Origin: Candidatus Jordarchaeum madagascarense
Lineage (GTDB): Archaea; Asgardarchaeota; Jordiarchaeia; Jordiarchaeales; Jordiarchaeaceae
DNA length: 5,317 bases
Direction: 5' to 3'
Assembly: GCA_019056875.1 (NCBI GenBank)
Contig: DXJA01000262.1
Location: 1 to 5,317 of the forward strand
The position numbers were made by a program, and so were the translations under genes. Within the stretch, counting starts at the first letter, position 1, and each line of letters begins with the position of its first letter. The notes below the pieces were generated by a model. That model was given only the letters and a program-made list of their open reading frames with translations. It was not told where the DNA came from and made no database searches. Below, piece after piece: positions 1-5,047 of the stretch.

Positions 1-153
1 ATATAATAAATTTGTGAAGAATGAGTAAATAATGCAAAGCCTTATAATAAATTCGTTAAATCAACAATCCAAAAACTTTTTTAAAGGGAAATAAAAAGTA
101 GTAAGAAAGAATTTAAAATATATAAGTCACTTGTATGGTTAGAGGGAGTAATT
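1..153. other. AT-rich left-edge spacer with a short direct repeat
   Basis: No gene is supported here. All three forward frames meet a stop within the first 28 bases, so I see no clear tail of an upstream gene. The stretch holds a 17-base near-repeat (2-18 and 43-59, two mismatches) and, near its right end, a TATA-like sequence and a Shine-Dalgarno-like GAGGGAG that appear to serve the small ORF starting at 154. Confidence 0.5.
113..125 (+). promoter_or_regulatory. Candidate archaeal TATA box for the 29-residue ORF
   Basis: The run TTAAAATATATAA resembles an archaeal TATA box. Its centre lies about 35 bases before the TTG at 154, close to the spacing seen for the DUF763 promoter (about 39 bases to its GTG), so both would give very short leaders. 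No clear BRE is visible just upstream. The region is AT-rich, so chance matches are likely. Confidence 0.3.
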
Positions 154-243
154 TTGAGGAGAAAAATACTTGCGATTTTTCTGATCCTTCTCTTCATTGG
201 AAGTTTATTTATTGTCATTTTATCACTTGCCCTTCCTTTTTAG
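154..243 (+). CDS. Candidate single-helix membrane microprotein, 29 residues
   Basis: I do not recognise this as a known family. The reading frame starts at TTG 154 and ends at TAG 241. The predicted peptide opens with a basic cluster (RRK, residues 2-4), followed by about 24 almost entirely hydrophobic residues (rich in I, L, F, V) and ends in ALPF. That is the pattern of a single membrane anchor with a cytoplasmic N-terminus, or of a signal peptide. A Shine-Dalgarno-like GAGGGAG (142-148) sits five bases before the TTG, and a TATA-like box lies further upstream. The frame is open back to 85 but has no other ATG, GTG or TTG. It is the only candidate gene on the plus strand and faces the end of the DUF763 gene. 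It could also be the relic N-terminus of a longer secreted protein, or a chance ORF in AT-rich DNA. Confidence 0.33.
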   Translation: MRRKILAIFLILLFIGSLFIVILSLALPF

Positions 244-372
244 CCGTTATTGGTGCTAGTATAAAAAACATAATCTATCAAGTTAATTCTTACAGCCTTT
301 ACACTTAAAATCAGTATTCTTACGATTAGATTTGATTATTTTTAGTGTTTCTAATATACTTTGCCGGTGTTA
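244..372. other. Convergent spacer with T-rich tracts in both directions
   Basis: This spacer separates the plus-strand small ORF from the end of the minus-strand DUF763 gene. No gene is seen. A run of six A at 263-268 reads as T6 on the minus strand, about 105 bases past the DUF763 stop, and could end that transcript. On the plus strand, the T-rich segment at about 331-352 could end the small ORF transcript. Neither has a GC-rich stem, as is usual for archaeal termination. Confidence 0.3.
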
Positions 373-1485
373 TTATTCGGAGAAGGGATTGTAGTTTATT
401 AGTCTTTTAAGGGCTTTCGTTTTTTCTTTTGTTTCTATTTTTGATTCATCTACCACTTTTCTTAGAAAGTTTGTTGTCTCATCCATTGATTTCCGGTTTA
501 CCGGGTAAGGTATTCCATTCTTTCCCCCAAAGGCGAAGGAGAATTTTACCGGGTCTTTCCAGCTGGGTGGTTTTCCGTATATCAGTCCGGATATCATTGC
601 CAGAGCCTTTATGGTTGAGGGGCCTATTCCTCCTGTTGATAGTAGTTCTTCATAGTTTTGGGGTTGTGACTGGTAGGCTTTCATTAATGCATTCCAGTTT
701 ACGGATTTTATTAGATTGAGGTGTTGGGGTGGGGGGGTTTTGCTTTCGGGGAGCCACTTGAGAAGGGTTTCCTGATTTAGGGGTTTGTCTGATAGTATGG
801 TTTTGAGGCGTTGGGGGTTGTCTTTTACCAGGTCTGTGGAGATTTTTCTGCACTCTTCGCTCTGTTTGGATGTCATATCTAAGACCTTTTTGTGGACGGT
901 TTCTCCGACTATTGCTGTGTGGGGTTCTTCTACAAATGTTTTGAATGTTCCTGAGAGCCAGTGATATCTTCGAGCTTTTCTGATTTGTGAATTCATTCCC
1001 TGCTGTATTACGCTCCATTCTCCTTTTTCTGTAATGAATATGCAGTGGTGGTAGAGCTGGTAGCCTGCTTGTATGGCGGTGTTGTCTACTTTTGCGGACA
1101 TGCGGCTTGAGTATTTTATGGAATCGATTTTGGGTTCTGGGAGATTGAAGAGGTCTCCTATTTGTGGTATTTCGATTGGGGTTTTTCTTGAGGTTGATCC
1201 TTTGCCTCCGGCTGCTGCCACGCCGTGTTCTTGTGGTTTCAGGGCGAGCTTCAGGGCTGAGCAGGTTACTGTTGTGGTTCCAGAGCTGTGCCAGTCGAAT
1301 CCCAGTACACATGATAGGGCTTGGAAAAAGTAGGGATCTGAGAGTCTCTGAATTAATTCCTGAGTTCCATATTCCTCCACAATTATCGCGATAATAACGT
1401 CTGCAAGCTTTACCATACGATTAAACAGCCATCTCGGTGCCTTTCCACCGTGTAGTGAAAGCTCTGTAACCCCGGTCTTGTGCAC
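373..1485 (-). CDS. DUF763 family protein, function unknown
   Basis: A 370-residue protein that I recognise as a full-length member of DUF763, a conserved family with no established biochemical role that I know of. Family landmarks are present: LHGGKAPRWLF near the N-terminus (11-21), the DPYFFQALSCVLGFDWHSSG block (50-69), GGKGSTSRKTP (93-103), and a central segment with HHCIFITEKGEWSVIQQGMN (146-165) followed by a basic RKARRYHW stretch (169-176). Towards the C-terminus, STGGIGPSTIKALA (283-296) has the shape of a helix-hairpin-helix motif, which in other proteins contacts the DNA backbone; a nucleic-acid role is therefore an inference. The conserved PPSWKDPVKFSFAFGGK block follows (306-322). 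There is no signal peptide or membrane segment, so it should be cytoplasmic. The start is GTG at 1483-1485, placed by a strong GGAGG site seven bases upstream. Family identity is firm; function is open. Confidence 0.9.
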   Translation of the reverse strand: MHKTGVTELSLHGGKAPRWLFNRMVKLADVIIAIIVEEYGTQELIQRLSDPYFFQALSCVLGFDWHSSGTTTVTCSALKLALKPQEHGVAAAGGKGSTSRKTPIEIPQIGDLFNLPEPKIDSIKYSSRMSAKVDNTAIQAGYQLYHHCIFITEKGEWSVIQQGMNSQIRKARRYHWLSGTFKTFVEEPHTAIVGETVHKKVLDMTSKQSEECRKISTDLVKDNPQRLKTILSDKPLNQETLLKWLPESKTPPPQHLNLIKSVNWNALMKAYQSQPQNYEELLSTGGIGPSTIKALAMISGLIYGKPPSWKDPVKFSFAFGGKNGIPYPVNRKSMDETTNFLRKVVDESKIETKEKTKALKRLINYNPFSE

Positions 1486-1490
1486 CTTTT

Positions 1491-1499
1491 TTCCTCCTT
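1491..1499 (-). promoter_or_regulatory. Strong Shine-Dalgarno fixing the GTG start of DUF763
   Basis: On the minus strand AAGGAGGAA precedes the GTG codon with seven bases between GGAGG (1493-1497) and the start. This is the best ribosome binding site in the window and supports GTG over any downstream ATG, in agreement with the family-typical N-terminus that begins a few residues before the GG-K-PRWLF motif. Confidence 0.8.
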
Positions 1500-1519
1500 A
1501 AGAATTATTAAGTAGGAGG

Positions 1520-1535
1520 ATTTTAAATTGTTTCG
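1520..1535 (-). promoter_or_regulatory. BRE and TATA box of the DUF763 gene
   Basis: On the minus strand cgaaaca (1529-1535) directly precedes atttaaaat (1520-1528), the classic order of an archaeal BRE and TATA box. With the usual offset of about 26 bases from the TATA centre, transcription would start near 1498, giving a leader of roughly a dozen bases that just includes the Shine-Dalgarno site. It is the most convincing promoter in the window. Confidence 0.6.
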
Positions 1536-1583
1536 AGAAAAATTAGCAAACATAATTAAAAATTTGAGATTAGAAATGAAAGG

Positions 1584-1602
1584 AAGAAATTAAAAAAAAT
1601 GG
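1584..1602 (-). terminator. T-rich terminator after the acyltransferase gene
   Basis: Starting 16 bases past the TAG stop, the minus strand carries a run of eight T (1592-1599) followed by further T-rich sequence. There is no GC-rich stem, fitting archaeal termination at oligo-T tracts. It suggests that the acyltransferase and DUF763 are not obligatorily co-transcribed. Confidence 0.5.
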
Positions 1603-1618
1603 TTTTCATTATTGGATT

Positions 1619-2803
1619 CTAGAATTCTGCGATGGAGGTTACTGGTTTGATTTTATTTTTTGCGGAGACTATGTGGTACAGTTCAACTAACTCTTCGTGG
1701 GTGACGCTTGTTTTTCTTCCGAATAGGTACTGTTCTTGTAACTTGCTTAAAATCTTGCTAATAATGGGACTGGTTTTGTCGAGTTCTATACCAAACTCTT
1801 TGAGTATGTAGATTATGCTTTCTCGTCCTGTGGTTTCGCCTATCACTATTTTTTCTCTCATAGAACCTTCCTTTATTCCTACCTCTGCGGCTCTTACCTT
1901 TTCATATAGGTTAACGTCTTGGAGCACTCCGTGAGCATGAATTCCAGACTCATGGCGATAAATATTGATCCCTGTGATAGGTGTATTTGGGGGAGGATCT
2001 ATCCCTGATACGTTTTCTACGAAGGAGGCTAATTCGGCGAGCTTGGATATATCGTATTTTTGTATATTGTAGTGTTTGTAGAGATTGTAAACTAGTTGTT
2101 CTAGGGAGGTGAAGCCCCCGCGTTCTCCTAATCTGCAGACACTAGCGTCTAGCCATTTTGCTCCTGCCCTGAAGGCTTCTAGCGTGTTTCCTACTCCCAT
2201 GCCCATGTCGTCGTGTCCATGGAATTCTAGGTCGATTTTTATTTTCTTTGAGAGTTTTGAAATAATGTTGTATGTTTCATGGGGAATGAGTTCTCCCAAA
2301 GTGTCGCAGTATCTGATTCTGTCTGCGCCCGCTTCGGTAACAGCGTCAACAAAGTTTATTAGGTATTCAGGTTCGGTGCCCACGCTCTTTTCAGCGTTTA
2401 CAGACACGTAGAGTCCGTGTTCCTTTGCAAAGGACACAGCCCCGCACATGTTTTCTATTATTTGTTCTTTTGACATATGTAGCTTCTGCTCACGATGATG
2501 TTTTTCGGTTGCAATCGAAAGAGCTACGGCACCGAATTTCAGTTTGGTGTTAATGGATTTCTCTAGGTCAACCTTTAAGCCTCTGTGCCAGACCAGTAAC
2601 TTGTTGTCTAATCCTATCTTATTTAATTCTCGTATTAAGAAGTAGTCTTTTAACACGTATCCCGGGCAGAAGACCTCTATTTGGTCTATTCCTATTTCGT
2701 CCAATTTTTGGGCTATTTCTAAACACTCATAGAGGGTAAAATATACTCCGGGCATCTGTCTGCCGTCTCTTAGAGTTGTGTCACAAATGTGTACCTCATG
2801 CAT
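1619..2803 (-). CDS. Homocitrate/isopropylmalate synthase-family acyltransferase
   Basis: A 394-residue enzyme of the DRE-TIM metallolyase superfamily, which condenses acetyl-CoA with a 2-oxo acid. The barrel begins with DTTLRDGRQ (8-16), whose R12, D13 and Q16 match the catalytic arginine, metal-binding aspartate and conserved glutamine. HGHDD (195-199) supplies the two metal-binding histidines. Also present are AEK (137-139), CDTLGE (166-171), GERGG (226-230) and HESGIHAHG (284-292). The C-terminal part after about residue 300 matches the short linker subdomain only; the allosteric domain of long LeuA proteins is absent, as in NifV, AksA and LysS-type enzymes of similar length. The oxo-acid substrate is not decided: HESGIH is LeuA/NifV/AksA-like, while a hydrophobic residue (F231) after GERxG recalls the Lys20 type. 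No homoaconitase or other pathway gene lies nearby. The start is ATG with a GGTG site six bases upstream (2810-2813). Confidence 0.88.
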   Translation of the reverse strand: MHEVHICDTTLRDGRQMPGVYFTLYECLEIAQKLDEIGIDQIEVFCPGYVLKDYFLIRELNKIGLDNKLLVWHRGLKVDLEKSINTKLKFGAVALSIATEKHHREQKLHMSKEQIIENMCGAVSFAKEHGLYVSVNAEKSVGTEPEYLINFVDAVTEAGADRIRYCDTLGELIPHETYNIISKLSKKIKIDLEFHGHDDMGMGVGNTLEAFRAGAKWLDASVCRLGERGGFTSLEQLVYNLYKHYNIQKYDISKLAELASFVENVSGIDPPPNTPITGINIYRHESGIHAHGVLQDVNLYEKVRAAEVGIKEGSMREKIVIGETTGRESIIYILKEFGIELDKTSPIISKILSKLQEQYLFGRKTSVTHEELVELYHIVSAKNKIKPVTSIAEF

Positions 2804-2850
2804 TTACTACACCTTTCAATTTGAAACATCGAAACTAGTTTTTTTCACCT

Positions 2851-2860
2851 AAATTTATAT
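2851..2860 (-). promoter_or_regulatory. Candidate TATA box of the acyltransferase gene
   Basis: The minus strand reads ATATAAATTT here, about 50 bases before the ATG. A start site about 26 bases from its centre would fall near 2831, giving a leader of roughly 27 bases that contains the GGTG ribosome binding site. The surrounding DNA is very AT-rich, which lowers confidence. Confidence 0.4.
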
Positions 2861-2926
2861 TGAATTATCAAATTACCATACACTTTTTCTTTATATTTGT
2901 ATCGGAATAATAGACTTGCATCCAAT

Positions 2927-2980
2927 AAATATTGATATTTACTTTACATTTGTAAATAATATTTTTATCAATGTAAATAT
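2927..2980. repeat. Cluster of short AT-rich palindromes upstream of the acyltransferase gene
   Basis: AAATAT-TG-ATATTT (2927-2940) and TTTACA-TT-TGTAAA (2943-2956) are two adjacent perfect palindromes with identical geometry: six-base arms around two bases. A further TGTAAA lies at 2972-2977, exactly 21 bases after the previous one. In addition ATATTTAC (2935-2942) and GTAAATAT (2973-2980) are perfect inverted copies around the cluster. The arrangement resembles tandem regulator-binding sites, but the AT content makes chance palindromes common. Confidence 0.4.
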
Positions 2981-3035
2981 ATTGAGAGTTATACCTATTA
3001 CTATTCAATAAGGATTTTTAACTCTATCGACACAA

Positions 3036-3046
3036 CCTTAAATAGG
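3036..3046 (+). promoter_or_regulatory. Plus-strand TATA-like box in the spacer
   Basis: CCTTAAATAGG resembles an archaeal TATA box and is preceded by ACACAA, a weak BRE-like context. It would start a plus-strand transcript near 3067, inside a GC-richer segment that contains no protein gene. The box is nearly symmetric, so it could also act on the minus strand, but there it would lie more than 200 bases from the acyltransferase start. Confidence 0.28.
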
Positions 3047-3130
3047 CTAAGCACTCCTAACATCAGTTCCGCATCCGTATCAACTCGTTCCCTTTAATTC
3101 CTGCGCGTTTAAAACTGCAATGGATGAGAG

Positions 3131-3150
3131 GAAAAATGCAAAAAATTAAA
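3131..3150 (-). terminator. T-rich terminator after endonuclease III
   Basis: On the minus strand, a few bases past the TAA stop, two T-runs of six and five bases occur within 20 bases (TTTAATTTTTTGCATTTTTC). No GC-rich stem is present. This fits archaeal oligo-T termination and separates the gene from the downstream acyltransferase. Confidence 0.5.
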
Positions 3151-3155
3151 GCTTT

Positions 3156-3812
3156 TTATTTTGGGTAGAAGTAGGGCGCAGAGTCACAGATACTGTTTAG
3201 AACACACTCGGGACACTTGGGTCTGGTTTTACAGATTCTTCTTCCGTGTTCTATCATATTAATGTGAAACGAGTAAATATATTCCTCTGGAACCATCTGC
3301 TGAAGTATTTCGTGTGCTTTCAAACGGTCAACATCGCCGATCAAACCGAGCCTCTTTGAAACTCGGTAGATGTGGGTGTCCACCGGTAGAACTGGTTTGC
3401 CGAATGAGAAGAGTAGAACGCAGGCCGCGGTTTTTGGTCCCACTCCTTTGAGGGTCGTTAGGAAGGATAAAGCCTCTTTCTGTGGAATTTCTTTTAAATA
3501 AGATAGGTCGAGATTATGGTTTTTTTCTTTAATGGCAAAAAGAGCTTCCTTTATTCTCCTGGCTTTGATGTTGGCAAGTCCACCTAACCTAATTGTTTCT
3601 GCGATGTCAGCCTCTGATGCTTTCAGGAGGCTTTCCCAATTTGGATATTTTCTTTTCAGATTGGAAAAAGCAGCATGACTGTTTTTGTCGGTAGTGTTTT
3701 GGGATAGTATAGTTTGAATCAACTGGTCGAGAGGATCATATCTCTTTTTCCACTTTTTTTCGCCATACTCCCTGTTCAAAAGCTCTATTACCTTGTTGAT
3801 TTTGTCATTCAC
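3156..3812 (-). CDS. nth: Endonuclease III-like DNA glycosylase/AP lyase
   Basis: A 218-residue base-excision-repair enzyme of the HhH-GPD superfamily, close to the usual length of endonuclease III. It should remove oxidised pyrimidines from DNA and cleave the strand at the resulting abasic site. The helix-hairpin-helix LKGVGPKTAA (121-130) carries the catalytic lysine K127, and VDTH (144-147) supplies the catalytic aspartate D145. The N-terminal TILSQNTTDKN (34-44) is the conserved segment lining the lesion pocket. Four cysteines, C194, C200, C203 and C209, form the C-terminal iron-sulfur site with spacing 5-2-5, one residue shorter in the first loop than the 6-2-5 of the E. coli enzyme. The start is GTG (3810-3812), with GGGAG (3819-3823) six bases upstream; an overlapping out-of-frame ATG upstream stops at once. 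Relatives acting on other lesions or mismatches cannot be excluded. Confidence 0.9.
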   Translation of the reverse strand: MNDKINKVIELLNREYGEKKWKKRYDPLDQLIQTILSQNTTDKNSHAAFSNLKRKYPNWESLLKASEADIAETIRLGGLANIKARRIKEALFAIKEKNHNLDLSYLKEIPQKEALSFLTTLKGVGPKTAACVLLFSFGKPVLPVDTHIYRVSKRLGLIGDVDRLKAHEILQQMVPEEYIYSFHINMIEHGRRICKTRPKCPECVLNSICDSAPYFYPK

Positions 3813-3886
3813 TTGTATCTCCCATTCAAAAGATTTTTACCATTTTTTCTTGGAGCCGAATGGTTTGAGGGGAAGATGTTGGGTGT

Positions 3887-3896
3887 TAGTTAAAAC
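3887..3896 (-). promoter_or_regulatory. Weak candidate TATA box for endonuclease III
   Basis: The minus strand reads GTTTTAACTA here, preceded by an A-rich stretch (CAGAAAAA), about 80 bases before the GTG start. It would give a leader of about 50 bases. It is a poor match, but the T-rich tract just upstream suggests that the gene needs a promoter of its own within the 137-base spacer. Confidence 0.25.
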
Positions 3897-3926
3897 TTTT
3901 TCTGACTGGAAAAGAAATTATTTGAA

Positions 3927-3949
3927 ATAGAAAAAGAGAGAAAAAGGGT
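3927..3949 (-). terminator. T-rich terminator after the PAP2 gene
   Basis: Directly after the TAA stop the minus strand carries a pyrimidine tract with two runs of five T separated by CTCTC, then more T-rich sequence. There is no stem-loop. It suggests that the PAP2 transcript ends before the endonuclease III gene. Confidence 0.45.
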
Positions 3950-4996
3950 TTACGGCTTGGGTTCAAGTTTTTTGAAGATTGCTGGTGTGATTAGGGTTAC
4001 CCATAATCCTAGTATGGCGTATACTGGAAATTGCAGTGGTCCCCAAGGAATCTTATCTATGAGGTAATATCCGGGCAAAGCTATCAATGCTCCAATAATG
4101 AGTCTTAGGACAGCATACTTCCAAGAGGAAGGTACCGTAAACTGGATGTATTTTTGCTCGAGAATGGCTCCTGAGAGGAAGCCTGCGACGGCTCCGGTTA
4201 GGTACCAGCCCATTCCCCACTCGAAGGGATAGATGGTAAGTAGGGTGAAGGGAAGGGTACCCGTTATGTAGCCTGCGGTTAGAAGGTATATGTACCAGCC
4301 TACTTCCCAATTGAAGGGTAATGCTACAGCCACAATGAGGAAAATAGCTATAACGATCAGTATGCGTATCCAGGGACTCTCGGGGAGTTTCGCGTTAAGG
4401 AAATTCCAGGCTCTCTCAGCTATTAGAACGTATGCCCCAAAGACCAGCAGTCCGATGAGGAGACCTAAGATTACATCAGTTGGCCAGTGTGCTCCGAGGT
4501 AGATTCTGCTTATTGATACTAGAACGGAGATTATTGCTGCAAGCAGAAATAGGATAATTCCTCGCTTTGAGACAAGAGGTACTCCCCTCTTTGCGAGCCA
4601 AGCAATTGTAAAGGCGGTAGCGGTTGTTGTTTGTGCGTGACCGCTTGGCATTGAGGGACCCTCGGGGAAGTACAGCTTTCGCGCTTCGTAGAATGTGGGT
4701 CTAGGTCTGCCTATAAGATATTTCAGACTGTAGTTAATGAAGGCGCTAAATACGAGGATTAATGCTAGGAAGATGCCTTCTCTCTTGTAGCCAAGCCAGT
4801 AGATCACGCCTACCAGCATGAACAAGATAATGTCGTCTCCAAGAGAGGTCACAACACGCCAGAAACTGTCAAAAATAGTATTTCCTCCTAGGAACCCTAA
4901 AGGAGTCCAGAAGCTTCCCTGAATAGTCCAAAGAATACCTAAATCCCAGACGTACCAGTAATTGAGCAACGTGAGAAAAATCAAATATAGCTCCAT
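3950..4996 (-). CDS. PAP2-family membrane phosphatase with C-terminal membrane extension
   Basis: A 348-residue integral membrane phosphatase of the PAP2 (type 2 phosphatidic acid phosphatase) superfamily. All three signature motifs are intact: K92-x6-R99-P100 (KYLIGRPRP), P117-S-G-H120, and S163-R164-x5-H170-x3-D174 (SRIYLGAHWPTD). H170 is the expected phosphohistidine nucleophile and H120 the acid/base. The likely substrate is a lipid phosphate or polyprenyl diphosphate at the membrane surface, for example recycling of the glycan carrier lipid, but the sequence does not decide. Hydrophobic segments at about 54-70, 75-91, 123-135, 146-161 and 175-193 make up the core. A further tail of some 140 residues has perhaps four or five more (about 211-227, 233-255, 262-278, 296-312, 322-340) and is not part of the minimal fold. 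The start is ATG, with a GGTGA site (5003-5007) six bases upstream. Confidence 0.88.
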   Translation of the reverse strand: MELYLIFLTLLNYWYVWDLGILWTIQGSFWTPLGFLGGNTIFDSFWRVVTSLGDDIILFMLVGVIYWLGYKREGIFLALILVFSAFINYSLKYLIGRPRPTFYEARKLYFPEGPSMPSGHAQTTTATAFTIAWLAKRGVPLVSKRGIILFLLAAIISVLVSISRIYLGAHWPTDVILGLLIGLLVFGAYVLIAERAWNFLNAKLPESPWIRILIVIAIFLIVAVALPFNWEVGWYIYLLTAGYITGTLPFTLLTIYPFEWGMGWYLTGAVAGFLSGAILEQKYIQFTVPSSWKYAVLRLIIGALIALPGYYLIDKIPWGPLQFPVYAILGLWVTLITPAIFKKLEPKP

Positions 4997-5047
4997 ATAG
5001 GCTCACCAAACAATTTTATTCGCTTTCGGGTAAATTTAGAGTTACTA

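Larger units (their letters stand above)
2804..3155. other. 352-base spacer: AT-rich regulatory part and a GC-richer part
   Basis: No protein gene is seen. The half next to the acyltransferase (2804-3000) is strongly AT-rich and contains its promoter and a cluster of palindromes at 2927-2980. The half next to the endonuclease III stop (about 3031-3120) is clearly richer in GC (27 of 60 bases in 3061-3120) and is preceded by a plus-strand TATA-like box. The T-rich tract at 3131-3150 lies at its end. At 352 bases this is the longest spacer between the four long genes. Confidence 0.5.

Noticed and set aside
32..94. Plus-strand 20-codon frame from ATG at 32
   Set aside because: It has no Shine-Dalgarno site, a polar low-complexity product and no distinguishing feature; it is expected by chance.
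429..719. Plus-strand frame of 96 codons opposite the DUF763 gene
   Set aside because: It lies wholly antisense to a well-recognised conserved gene, and its Leu/Ser/Phe-rich composition is what the complement of that gene yields. It has no ribosome binding site.
650..1312. Minus-strand frame of 220 codons overlapping DUF763 in another frame
   Set aside because: The Arg/Pro/Asn/Gln-rich composition is typical of an out-of-frame reading, and the DUF763 frame has clear family motifs over the same DNA.
2109..2411. Plus-strand frame of 100 codons opposite the acyltransferase
   Set aside because: It is antisense to the catalytic core of a recognised enzyme and has no ribosome binding site or recognisable motif.
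3120..3149. Nine-codon plus-strand frame ATG-GAT-GAG... at the end of the GC-richer island
   Set aside because: Too short and without a ribosome binding site; it overlaps the T-rich terminator of endonuclease III read on the other strand.
373..3812. A DNA repair operon containing DUF763 and endonuclease III
   Set aside because: The genes are separated by a metabolic acyltransferase, by gaps of 133 and 352 bases and by T-rich terminators. The shared HhH-type motifs alone do not support a common unit.
4053..4502. Frames of 85 (minus, 4053-4310) and 70 codons (plus, 4290-4502) within the PAP2 gene
   Set aside because: They are out-of-frame or antisense readings of the PAP2 gene with biased composition and no family resemblance.
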